DNA of 31,010 bases, taken from assembly GCA_021647765.1 (NCBI GenBank), contig JAKIUD010000040.1, positions 1 to 31,010 on the forward strand, read 5' to 3'. This DNA is from Desulfuromusa sp. Lineage in GTDB: Bacteria > Desulfobacterota > Desulfuromonadia > Desulfuromonadales > Geopsychrobacteraceae. The notes beneath the pieces are model-generated. The model worked only from the letters and a program-made list of their open reading frames with translations. It had not been told where the DNA came from and did not search any database. A program made the translations under genes and the position numbers. How positions within the stretch are numbered: the stretch's first letter is position 1; every line of letters begins with the position of its first letter. Positions 1 through 7,312 of the stretch are shown here, in pieces.

Positions 1-390
1 GCCCGATTGATGTGTCCTGTTTTTGAACTATTTCCACTTTCTTTTAATCGTGGAACAAGACCAAGATAAGCATTCATTTTTCGGGTTGTCTTAAATCTGG
101 TAACATCACCAACATCAGAAAGGAAAGCTAAAGCTGTGAGTACTGATTGGACACTGTTTTTCAACATAACCAGATGTTTATTAAGATTTTCATATTGGGA
201 AAAAAGCCTTCTTAATTCCCTAACTTTTCTTTCTGGTTTATACACTACTGGCAATCCAAACTCTCCAGTGACTATATAGACCCAAAGAGCTTTAGCCATA
301 TTACGGCTGTCGTTTTTATCTGTCTTGTTCCAGGAGTCTTTTATTATTCTGAATTTATATGGATTCAGAACAAAACAGAGGCTCCTGTCC
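1..390 (-). pseudogene. IS110-family transposase fragment, 5'-truncated and internally deleted, running off the window
   Basis: The minus strand reads open from about 390 to 1 with the hallmarks of an IS110-type transposase. The DEDD-domain motif KTDKNDSRNMAKAL is followed by EFGLPVVYKP, a short coiled coil, and the Transposase_20 signature DVGDVTRFKTTRKMNAYLGL with PRLKESG and TGHINR. The frame is closed by a stop just above 390, so the N-terminal domain start is missing. The segment between the coiled coil (LKNSVQS) and LAFLSDVGDV is far shorter than in the family, where roughly a hundred residues normally intervene. I infer an in-frame internal deletion near 140-155. The C-terminus continues beyond position 1. 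The copy is very probably inactive. Family recognition is from motif memory, not a search. Confidence 0.85.
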
Positions 391-396
391 TTTCGA

Positions 397-607
397 TTTT
401 ATCTGCCCGGTAGAAACTACCTATCATTTATCATTAAAATAGCTGATTCAGAGGTGTCCGTGGTGGAGTCTCCATGCCGCGACAAACTCTGCATTAAAGC
501 TCCTCCGCTTAAAAAAAACCGGGGACTGGAACGCCTGCATGCCGAACAAGGTCTTTATCAGAATTACCGGATCAAAGGATGATAAACTGGAAAGTTTGAG
601 TTATTGA
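397..607 (+). pseudogene. NusG domain II-like protein remnant, frameshifted
   Basis: The plus strand from about 397 encodes a piece with the NusG-domain-II signature: a strand ending VSVVESPC, then RDKLCIK. At the A8 run (511-518) the reading frame goes wrong. Removing one A restores the expected second half, which begins GDWNACMPNKVFIRITG and stops with TGA at 605-607. The domain normally reads G..I.CLPN.V.I.I.G at this place, so the restored frame is convincing. The 5' end is lost at the junction with the IS110 fragment around 385-400. NusG-II proteins are usually small membrane-anchored proteins of unclear role. This copy lacks its N-terminal anchor and start codon. Confidence 0.7.
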
Positions 608-628
608 TATTTTCCCGAATTGTATTTC

Positions 629-1288
629 CTATTTCCCGAGATCCTTTCGTGACGGTGTTTTATCCGCAATATCATTTGCCAGCTGCCTGATGTCCTGATC
701 AATACCTGTTTGAATGATCGCGTTTTTATCGGTTTTTTTGCCAAGACGGGCAAACCAGAATGCTACCCAATTGCGCTGCTTAACGAAGGATGGAGCTTTT
801 GAAGCAGCAAGGACTTCTCCTGTCTCTATATTAACGAGCCTGGCATCCATGTCAACTTCAACTTTCTGTTCCTCTGTCCAGGCGATAAAGATCGTCTGCT
901 TGTTTTTTGAATATTTCACAGAAGAAAGATTTCCAAAAAGCAGTGCGTCTACTCCCAGTATTTTACCAACCTCTTTGGCTTTATCCGGATTTACAAGACC
1001 ACCCAGGTTGAGTTTCAGTTCATCAAGAATGGCATTCAATCTTTCTCTTTCAATTATGCGGAAATGCTTTGTACTTTGCAGTTCGCTTATCATGGAACCG
1101 GTTATTCCTTCCATAAGATTGTCGTATCCGAAGTTCCCCGTTTTATTCCGGAAATCAATTACTGCAATAACCGGACGATCAGCAAAAGGTATTTCCGGCA
1201 GAGTTTTTAAATTAGTTTTACTTACCGTGTAGCAGCTGCCAAGTAAGAAAATAAAAAGAGTAAGAAGGATAGTAATAAATTTTTTCAT
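629..1288 (-). CDS. CsgG-like outer-membrane lipoprotein
   Basis: The product is 219 residues. Translation should start at the ATG at 1288, because GGAGGG lies a few bases upstream; a longer frame to 1321 has no such site. Residues 1-19 form a lipoprotein signal ending in the lipobox LGSC, with Cys19 as the lipidated residue. The body resembles the CsgG/curli-assembly family: VIAVIDFRNKTG, then a stretch with F.IIERERL, then VGKILGVDALLFGNL. CsgG itself forms an outer-membrane pore, but shorter relatives with this domain are often lipoproteins of unknown role, and no curli genes are nearby. It stands alone, downstream of gene fragments and apparently undamaged. Confidence 0.75.
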   Translation of the reverse strand: MKKFITILLTLFIFLLGSCYTVSKTNLKTLPEIPFADRPVIAVIDFRNKTGNFGYDNLMEGITGSMISELQSTKHFRIIERERLNAILDELKLNLGGLVNPDKAKEVGKILGVDALLFGNLSSVKYSKNKQTIFIAWTEEQKVEVDMDARLVNIETGEVLAASKAPSFVKQRNWVAFWFARLGKKTDKNAIIQTGIDQDIRQLANDIADKTPSRKDLGK

Positions 1289-1365
1289 AGTCAGTCCCTC
1301 CAGTAAATACTGTTGAATCAATTTTTTTCTGTTAACATTTTATCACAATTTGTATCCTAAATCTA

Positions 1366-1623
1366 TTACAGAGGGGATAGATTTTTTGTATTCCAATCCC
1401 ATTTATCATAGATATACAGCCCCTTAAAATACTCTTTACTTCCCATAAACAGCTCGGAGATTGTATCTATTAGAAGTGATTTCCCAAAGCGCCTGGGACG
1501 GGATAAAAAGTAGTATTTACCATTTTCAACTAACCTGTAGATATCCTCAGTTTTATCCACATAGGCATAGTTATCTTCTCTTATTTCTGAAAATGTCTGT
1601 ATTCCTGTAGGCAAATTTTTCAT
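1366..1623 (-). pseudogene. N-terminal fragment of an AAA-ATPase-like (PF09820-type) PD-(D/E)XK protein
   Basis: The 85 residues match the start of the predicted AAA-ATPase family that carries a C-terminal PD-(D/E)XK nuclease domain. They include LPTGIQTFSEIR, YVDKTEDIYRL, and the unusual phosphate-binding loop RPRRFGKS. Full-length members run to about 500-550 residues, but this frame stops after WDWNTKNLSPL. The piece matching the other end of such a protein lies upstream on the same strand inside the 1900-3855 frame, so the two parts are in inverted order and do not add up to a full protein. They may come from two copies. Truncated and unlikely to be functional. Confidence 0.75.
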
Positions 1624-1652
1624 ACTTCAAATAATAGCACAGTTATGGGTAG

Positions 1653-1793
1653 ATGTTAAGAGACACAAAAATCGTTCCAATTGAAGAAAACTCTAAAACA
1701 AGAAAACCCGGCCTTGGAAAGGGTAAAATTATCGAACATGAAAGCATCCTTACACCCATGTCAGCTTATAACGAAGTTAAAACTATCTGGTAA
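1653..1793 (+). CDS. Short hypothetical ORF, possible antitoxin-like scrap
   Basis: This 46-codon frame starts at ATG 1653 directly after an in-frame stop and ends at TAA 1791-1793. The sequence TRKPGLGKGKII loosely recalls the C-terminal segment of small DUF2281-type antitoxins (R.PGL.KG.I), but the acidic tail expected after it is absent. There is no clear ribosome-binding site. It sits between two gene fragments, so it may be another scrap rather than a gene. I do not assign a function. Confidence 0.2.
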   Translation: MLRDTKIVPIEENSKTRKPGLGKGKIIEHESILTPMSAYNEVKTIW

Positions 1794-1798
1794 TAGTC

Positions 1799-1914
1799 TT
1801 AAGAATTTAACTTCTCTGCCCCATTCTCTGTTACAAGGTATCCGTCTTCAACCCTTATTCCACCCCAGGGGGTATTAAACATAGGAATATCAAAAGAAAT
1901 TATAATCTCGCCCA
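1799..1914 (-). pseudogene. C-terminal fragment of an M24-family (Xaa-Pro peptidase-like) protein
   Basis: Reading the minus strand from about 1914 gives GEIIISFDIPMF, then PWGGIRVEDGYLVTENGAEKL and a TAA stop at 1799-1801. The pattern P.GG.R.ED...VTE.G...L is the end of metallopeptidase family M24 proteins, where the Glu of RxED is a metal ligand. Nothing upstream in this frame belongs to the family: the preceding DNA is the end of the chimeric frame that stops at 1900. Only the last strands of the pita-bread fold remain, so this is a gene scrap. Confidence 0.6.
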
Positions 1915-3855
1915 CTTAAACTCTGCAATATTACGTTCCCTGTAATCGAACTTTATACCTATTATGTATATGGCTTTATTTTCTGCTCTATATTTTTCGT
2001 AATACTTTCTCTCTTTTATCTGTTTTATAGGCTCTTCCGTAGAATCTACTTTGTATTCCAGTATATATATTGTATTCTCTGTTTTAACGGTTAAATCTAT
2101 CCGCCCTTTAATACTTACATCTTCCCCTTTTATATCAAAACCTAAACCCGCCAAAAATGAGTATATTACCGATGAATAGTAACCCTCGTAATTTGCCATT
2201 ACGTTTTTTGTATGGTTGTTATACGGAATTGCTGCAAACAGGGATTTTAGCTGTAGTTCAAAGTCTTCAAGTTTACCATTCACAAGAATATCTGCAATTT
2301 CCAACTCTTTAGACTTTTTCCCAAATAAATTAGAGGTAAGATAATCAAAAAACAAAGTATTCAATGATTTTTGAACCTCTATATTGGGAACTTTCATTTT
2401 ATATGCCCGTTGTTCGTTTGTTACTATCTCTTTATCAAAGGTTAAATATCCTGTCTGCCATAACAGAGCTACAAGCTCTATCCTATCCACATCAAAAGCA
2501 TTTAGGGTCTCCTTCCCAACTACTAAATTCTCTAAATCCGGCATATAGAAGGTAGACTTTTTTAACATCTCTATTAAAAAAGAAGGATTCCCTGTCTCCC
2601 ACCAGTAGTTCTCAAAAACATTTTTCTTTGCTATAAACTGCAGAATATCAAAGGGATTGTAAATAGCTTCCGCAAAGTAGTTATAACCGTTGTACCACCG
2701 TTTAATTTTATCCATATCTGCACCTTGCAGATGCTCCGCAAATACTGTTTCAAGATCTTTCTGGGTATAACAGAGAACCTTGCGTTTGCCGGTCGTTCCA
2801 GAAGAGGCATGAACCCGGACAATCTGCTCAAATGGAACAGATCGTAATGGAAAGGGGTAGCCGTCACGCAAATCTACAGCTGTCGTAAAAGGAAGTTTCT
2901 GGAGATCATCCAGGGATTGAATCGTGTCTGGTGTGATATTCGCCTGATCGAGCTTTTCCCGATACTCGGTAGAACCTTCATAGACGTGGCGTATGGTCCA
3001 CTGTAAACCGGCTAACTGGTGGACTTGCAATTCTTCTGCTGTTTTGAATCCGGGCATAAAGTTCTGCTGTTGCATATCAGGTTTCTCCAGACGGATATTG
3101 GTCAACCCGGCAGCTCCAAGACGGCTGGCAGCGGGGTTAGTGTCACTGGCAGCGCCAAGGAAAGCGGAGCGCAAAATCGGGTCATTTAAAAGTTTGCTGC
3201 TTTTTCCCTGCTCAATGATTTTACCATTGGCAAGCAGATACGCCTTGTCCGAAGCTGAGAGGGCACGGGCGGCATTCTGTTCAACCAGCAGGATCGTGGT
3301 ACCAGAACGGGCAAGTTGATGGATGATGGCAAAAATTTCGTCAGTAATCAGTGGCGCTAATCCGAGACTTGGTTCATCAAGCAGTAACAAGCTAGGTTTG
3401 GCCATCAGTGCCCGCCCCATGGCCAGCATCTGTTGTTCTCCGCCGGAGAGGCTTCCAGCCAGTTGTTCCCGACGTTCCTGCAATTTCGGGAAGCGGCTGA
3501 AAACCTCTTCCATGCGCTTTGTTGCTTCAGCTTTTGAGAGTTTTAAAGGGATTGCCCCGAGCTGTAAATTTTCCAGTACCGATAAATGGCCGAAGACTTC
3601 ACGTCCTTCAGGAGATAGTGCCAGGCCAAGGCGTACCATCTGTGCCGGGTTGGTGTTGGTCACATCTTTTCCATTGAGACTGATTTGACCTCCTGAGGGC
3701 TTAATCAGACCCATTAAACACTTCAGCAGGGTGCTTTTCCCCGCTCCATTGGCACCGACCAGGGCAACTGTTTCTCCTTTGCCGATTTCCAGGTCAACTC
3801 CGAAGAGGGCTTGGGCGGCGCCGTAGTGGGCGGTGAGATTGTTGATTTTCAGCAT
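1900..3855 (-). CDS. livF: Chimeric ORF: LivF ABC ATPase, PaaK-type ligase N-terminus, PD-(D/E)XK nuclease C-terminus
   Basis: One open frame of 651 codons joins three unrelated parts. Residues 1-236 are a complete LivF-type ATPase of branched-chain amino acid import, with Walker A GANGAGKST (34-42), signature LSGGEQQ (136-142), and Walker B LLLLDEP ending near 162. After a linker, residues about 261-362 match the N-terminus of phenylacetate-CoA ligase, including the AMP-binding loop HASSGTTGK (349-357). From about 363 the frame becomes the C-terminal half of an AAA-ATPase-like protein: WYNGYNYF, YNPFDIL, LLWQTGYLTF, and a nuclease motif with Asp587 (GRIDL) and EYK (600-602). The join sits in YTQKDLE (2749-2769), a motif plausible for both parents. 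The ligase is truncated and almost certainly inactive; LivF may still work. An ATG at 3075 with GGAGA upstream could be the original separate ligase start. Confidence 0.8.
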   Translation of the reverse strand: MLKINNLTAHYGAAQALFGVDLEIGKGETVALVGANGAGKSTLLKCLMGLIKPSGGQISLNGKDVTNTNPAQMVRLGLALSPEGREVFGHLSVLENLQLGAIPLKLSKAEATKRMEEVFSRFPKLQERREQLAGSLSGGEQQMLAMGRALMAKPSLLLLDEPSLGLAPLITDEIFAIIHQLARSGTTILLVEQNAARALSASDKAYLLANGKIIEQGKSSKLLNDPILRSAFLGAASDTNPAASRLGAAGLTNIRLEKPDMQQQNFMPGFKTAEELQVHQLAGLQWTIRHVYEGSTEYREKLDQANITPDTIQSLDDLQKLPFTTAVDLRDGYPFPLRSVPFEQIVRVHASSGTTGKRKVLCYTQKDLETVFAEHLQGADMDKIKRWYNGYNYFAEAIYNPFDILQFIAKKNVFENYWWETGNPSFLIEMLKKSTFYMPDLENLVVGKETLNAFDVDRIELVALLWQTGYLTFDKEIVTNEQRAYKMKVPNIEVQKSLNTLFFDYLTSNLFGKKSKELEIADILVNGKLEDFELQLKSLFAAIPYNNHTKNVMANYEGYYSSVIYSFLAGLGFDIKGEDVSIKGRIDLTVKTENTIYILEYKVDSTEEPIKQIKERKYYEKYRAENKAIYIIGIKFDYRERNIAEFKWARL

Positions 3856-3888
3856 AGTTTAACCATAGGTGAAGGTTAATTGTATCTA

Positions 3889-3915
3889 CAACCCTTCTCC
3901 ATAAGGGAGAGGGAA
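3889..3915. repeat. REP-like imperfect inverted repeat between livG and livF
   Basis: The 90-base gap between livG and livF holds CCCTTCTCC-ATAA-GGGAGAGGG, an imperfect hairpin of the CCCTCTCCC type that recurs between genes in many proteobacteria. A related hairpin lies at 5769-5790. It could attenuate or stabilise the message between the two cistrons. Confidence 0.5.
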
Positions 3916-3945
3916 TATTTTAAATGATACTCATCAAAATTATAC

Positions 3946-4710
3946 TTAAGCTGTCGCATCCATCCGTCCCAGATAGGCCTCCAATACCAGTGGATTCCGA
4001 CGCACTTCATCGGGAGTACCGGTTGCGATACTCTTTCCACTATCCAGAACAACCACCTGATCGGCGATCTCCATGACCAGATCCATATCATGTTCAACCA
4101 GAAGCATGGTGTGACCAGTCCTTCTCAGCAGCCGTAACTGCTCGCCAACGGCGGCCGTTTCTTCAGCATTGAGCCCGGCAACAGGCTCATCGAGTAAAAT
4201 TAATTGCGGCTTTCCAACTGTAGCTCGAGCCAGTTCAACCCGTTTCTTATCACCATAAGCCAGAACTCCGGCTGGCCAATTGGCTTTATCTGCCAGGCCA
4301 AAACGATCCAGAGATTCCAGAGCACGTAATTTTAATTGCCGTTCACGATGGCGTAAATCTGGTAAACGTAACATCGCCAGCAGCATTGAATTGCCAGCCT
4401 CGCTGGTTAATCCAGTTAGGACATTATCGAGAACGGTGAGGCGCGGAAATGTTTTTAGATTCTGAAAAGTTCGTGAAATTCCCAGCCTGCTGATTTTATA
4501 TGCGAGGAGGTTCTCAATTTTTTGCTGCTGAAATTGAATGTTACCTGAGCTGGGTTTCATTACCCCGGTAATACAATTAATCAGGGTACTCTTCCCCGCT
4601 CCATTTGGTCCAATTAATGCGGTTAGCTTTCCCTTGGGAACAGTAAAAGAAACATCACTTAGTGCCGGGAGCCCACCAAAGTTTTTACTCACCTGATCAA
4701 GCTGCAGCAT
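3946..4710 (-). CDS. livG: Branched-chain amino acid-type ABC transporter ATP-binding protein LivG
   Basis: The product is 254 residues, a cytoplasmic ATPase that pairs with LivF to drive the HAAT-type (LivHMGF) importer of branched-chain amino acids or related carboxylates. Visible motifs are Walker A GPNGAGKST, the family's modified signature LAYGDKKRVELARA in place of LSGGQ, Walker B LILLDEPVAGLNAEE, and the switch histidine in LLVEHDMD. The start at 4710 (MLQLDQV) overlaps the end of livM by 14 bases, which implies translational coupling; a longer frame to 4752 would lie wholly inside livM. The substrate cannot be read from the sequence. The nearby PaaK remnant suggests aromatic or branched acids, as an inference. 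Confidence 0.9.
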   Translation of the reverse strand: MLQLDQVSKNFGGLPALSDVSFTVPKGKLTALIGPNGAGKSTLINCITGVMKPSSGNIQFQQQKIENLLAYKISRLGISRTFQNLKTFPRLTVLDNVLTGLTSEAGNSMLLAMLRLPDLRHRERQLKLRALESLDRFGLADKANWPAGVLAYGDKKRVELARATVGKPQLILLDEPVAGLNAEETAAVGEQLRLLRRTGHTMLLVEHDMDLVMEIADQVVVLDSGKSIATGTPDEVRRNPLVLEAYLGRMDATA

Positions 4711-5695
4711 CCTTTTGCCTCCGCAGCGCCAGTTTGATTTTGACCATCTCAACCAGGCCAGTGACCAGTCCTTGGGGCAGGAACATCAATACTAATACCA
4801 GGATGCCGCCATGGACAAAGTCCTTGTAAGTTTCAAAGATATCCATCCATTCCGGCAACAGGGTAATCAATGCAGCACCAAAAATCGATCCCCAGATAGA
4901 ACCCATCCCGCCAATAACCACCATAATGACCAGATCTGTCGAGGTAAAAATCCCGAAGGAATCAGGACTGACAAAGGAGTAGCAATGGGCAAACAAACTG
5001 CCTGCAACCGAAGCAAAAACCGCGGAGAGGACAAATATTTTTATTTTTGCATTGCGGGTATTAACTCCCAGCGCTTCAGCAGCAACTTCGTCTCCAGCTA
5101 ACGCTGACAAGCCGCGGCCGACACCGCTACGCACCAGATTAAGGCAGAGCAGTAAACTGACCAAGGTGAAACCCCAGAGGAGATAATGAAGCCGAACCTC
5201 ATCATCAAACTGGAAATTTCCAAAAGAGAGATAGGGGATACCGGAGAAACCACTCGGCCCACCGGTGACTTCATCCCATTGCAGCAGAACGGTATGAACA
5301 ACAAAGTTCAAGCCCAGAGTTGCCATAGCCAGGTAATGCCCTGAAAGGCGTAGTATCGGGATACCAATCAGCAATGCGACCAATGCAACAATGCTGGCAA
5401 CCAGCAACATTGCCGGCCAGGGGGGGATTTCATAGGTGACGGTTGCGATAGCTGAGCCGTATGCACCAAGACCGAAAAAAGCGGCATGACCGAGGGAAAT
5501 CTGCCCGGCGTAACCAATGAAAAGATTAAGGCCGAGAACAATAATAGCGTTAATGGCGATCAGATTGGTCAGGCCGAGGGTGTAGGGATTATTTTCAAAA
5601 ACCGGGAATAACAGCAATGCCAGGGAGAGTCCAGTGACGGTTAGCCCGGTGCGGTGCAGGTAGATGAAATAGAAAAATTTTTGTTTGTTAGTCAT
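4697..5695 (-). CDS. livM: Branched-chain amino acid-type ABC transporter permease LivM
   Basis: The product is 332 residues, an inner-membrane permease of the LivM class with about ten hydrophobic segments. The family motif YAGQISLGHAAFFGLGAYGSA-like stretch lies near residues 60-80, and LSGHYLAMATLGLNF is also typical. The coupling loop GDEVAAEALGVN follows, with VIGGMGSIWGSIFGAALI near the end. I chose the ATG at 5695; a TTG at 5728 would add 11 residues but has no Shine-Dalgarno sequence. In complete operons a LivH partner permease and LivK binding protein precede livM. Here the upstream DNA holds only REP-like repeats and then an unrelated gene, so the operon looks truncated at this end too. 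Confidence 0.9.
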   Translation of the reverse strand: MTNKQKFFYFIYLHRTGLTVTGLSLALLLFPVFENNPYTLGLTNLIAINAIIVLGLNLFIGYAGQISLGHAAFFGLGAYGSAIATVTYEIPPWPAMLLVASIVALVALLIGIPILRLSGHYLAMATLGLNFVVHTVLLQWDEVTGGPSGFSGIPYLSFGNFQFDDEVRLHYLLWGFTLVSLLLCLNLVRSGVGRGLSALAGDEVAAEALGVNTRNAKIKIFVLSAVFASVAGSLFAHCYSFVSPDSFGIFTSTDLVIMVVIGGMGSIWGSIFGAALITLLPEWMDIFETYKDFVHGGILVLVLMFLPQGLVTGLVEMVKIKLALRRQKDAAA

Positions 5696-5768
5696 TCCTT
5701 CGAACCGTTCCTGTTCGATATCAATCAATATATTCTGATTAGTATCAATCTTCCGCTGTATAAAATTT

Positions 5769-5790
5769 CCTCTCCCCGGCGTGGGAGAGG
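5769..5790. repeat. REP-like hairpin upstream of livM
   Basis: A perfect 8-base inverted repeat, CCTCTCCC and GGGAGAGG, encloses the loop CGGCGT. It resembles the element at 3889-3915 and belongs to a class of short palindromic intergenic repeats. A further related but degraded CCC/GGG-rich stretch follows to about 5850. Confidence 0.55.
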
Positions 5791-5912
5791 GGCGAACTTA
5801 CAAGAGAACACCCCCATCCCAACTGTCTCCCATCAAGGGGGAAGGGGCAACGTTCCAAAATCTCGCTGTCTAAGCAGAAGATTAGTTATAATGAGAGCCT
5901 CTTGCAAAAGTT

Positions 5913-5990
5913 GTCATCCTCGTGAAAACGGGGATCCAGTTTTTGACAAACCCGGGAAATCTCTGGGTTCCCGCCTGCGCAGGACTGACG
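5913..5990. repeat. REP/BIME-like inverted pair upstream of livM
   Basis: Two inverted, diverged copies of the widespread GTCATTCCCGCGNANGCGGGNATCCAG type face each other: GTCATCCTCGTGAAAACGGG at the left, and CTGGGTTCCCGCCTGCGCAGG followed by ACTGAC at the right. Such pairs are non-autonomous palindromic elements in many proteobacterial genomes. It fills most of the gap between livM and the DUF945 gene, where no coding sequence or clear promoter is seen. Confidence 0.6.
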
Positions 5991-6015
5991 GTTCCTGAAC
6001 TACTCAAAAAAAGGC

Positions 6016-7311
6016 TTAAAAAACTCGAGCTCCATTTAGTTTTCCTTGCCCGTCAAGCAGTGAAAAATCGACATGGAATTTATCTCCATCCTGTCGGGTG
6101 AAAATCCCTTTCTGCACTAACCCGCCCGCTAGCTGTTCCGCCTGTTCAGCAAGAACTACTGCGTTCTGGTTTTTACTCTCTCCAAAGCGCAGAATATTGA
6201 AGAGACGATAACCAGCTACAAATGCTCCCCGATCAATATCCAATTGAAAAGAGCCCTGGATGTTTTCCAGAGAGAAAAATGCACCCTGTGGCGCAGATTT
6301 TCCCAACAAAGTCAGAATTCCATGCCCATTTATTTGATCGTCACCGCTGCTGAGAGATAATTTTTCCAGACTGAGGGTGACTCCAGAATTGAACAGTTTA
6401 GTGTAAAGATCCAGTAGCTGAATTTGGAGTTCAAGGGAATTGATCTGCTGGTTAAGAACCTTGCTTTGCAGCTGTTTTGCCGTTTGTTGTAAGGAGTGGA
6501 GTAGCTCTGGATCAAGGCCGGACAAGACCAATTTCAGCTCACCGCTATTAAGTTTTTCTTCTGCTAAAGTGGCTGTAGAAAAACTCAGCGTGCCAGTACT
6601 GCGATAACCCTCCTGATCTAAATCTGCTTGTCCCAGGTAGTGACTATTGTGAACCTCAAGAGTTGGTTTCCCGTGCCCCACAATGGACAATTTTTCCAGC
6701 AGCAATTCTCCGCTTCCTAATGGAATATCCTGCAGATTGGTCATTTGGCTGGAGATTGCAAGACCCGAGAAAACAACCTCACCCTGCTCCGCCTGTTGTA
6801 GAACAAAACTGTCTAACTGGCAGGTTAATTCACCCATACTTAAATCTGCATCTAAACTCCAACTGGCTCTAAAACCGTTCATTTTCAAGCGACCACCAGG
6901 ATCCTGAAAACTGATTTCCGGTAAGGCCAATTTTGATTGAGATGCCCCCTGTAAGTTGATCTCTGTCGTTAACTGAATTTGGTCAAGGGGGGTATTTTCA
7001 GCAATGATTTGTGCCAGCTCTGAATCTCCCGAAAGAGTTGTTATCATCTTGATTCCCCAGACAAAGTGGCGAATCTGATGGTCAAAAATAATCTTTTCCT
7101 CTCCTTGAATCCAAAGAGCTGTTCTGGCACGAGATGAGAACAGTTTTCTTTGATAATTCTGCAGGTCAACTTTGATCCGTTCCGGTGCTATCTGATTGAA
7201 GGCTGTGATCTGGGAGGTAAAAATCTGTTCAGTTTTGTAGCTGACATACCAGGTCATCGCAAACAGCGCGACAAGGGTTAAAATCATAAGAGAAGAGAGG
7301 ATTTTTTTCAT
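6016..7311 (-). CDS. DUF945 (YdgA-like) envelope protein
   Basis: The product is 431 residues. It begins at ATG 7311, one base after the stop of the pseudouridine synthase gene, so the two are probably co-transcribed. A single N-terminal membrane segment (residues about 4-24) leads into a long periplasmic region. This opens with the family feature of a short helix (YKTEQIFTSQITAFN) and an FSSRARTAL strand, continues with alternating beta-rich stretches, and ends with a conserved-looking block (QDGDKFHVDFSLLDGQGKLNG). DUF945 proteins such as E. coli YdgA are inner-membrane-anchored periplasmic proteins of unresolved role. Family assignment rests on overall layout, the N-terminal anchor and the C-terminal pattern. 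Confidence 0.7.
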   Translation of the reverse strand: MKKILSSLMILTLVALFAMTWYVSYKTEQIFTSQITAFNQIAPERIKVDLQNYQRKLFSSRARTALWIQGEEKIIFDHQIRHFVWGIKMITTLSGDSELAQIIAENTPLDQIQLTTEINLQGASQSKLALPEISFQDPGGRLKMNGFRASWSLDADLSMGELTCQLDSFVLQQAEQGEVVFSGLAISSQMTNLQDIPLGSGELLLEKLSIVGHGKPTLEVHNSHYLGQADLDQEGYRSTGTLSFSTATLAEEKLNSGELKLVLSGLDPELLHSLQQTAKQLQSKVLNQQINSLELQIQLLDLYTKLFNSGVTLSLEKLSLSSGDDQINGHGILTLLGKSAPQGAFFSLENIQGSFQLDIDRGAFVAGYRLFNILRFGESKNQNAVVLAEQAEQLAGGLVQKGIFTRQDGDKFHVDFSLLDGQGKLNGARVF

Positions 7312-7312
7312 T

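Noticed and set aside
325..582. Plus-strand frame starting at ATG 325
   Set aside because: Its first part is antisense to the IS110 transposase and its end is out of frame with the NusG-II domain; only the middle is meaningful, and it is reported as a pseudogene.
714..1232. 172-codon plus-strand frame
   Set aside because: Antisense shadow of the CsgG-like lipoprotein, which has a signal peptide, lipobox and ribosome-binding site.
1900..2770. Nuclease half of the chimera as a defence system
   Set aside because: The PD-(D/E)XK motif is present, but the protein lacks its ATPase half and has no partner genes; AAA-ATPase-like proteins of this kind are common proliferating genes without established defence function.
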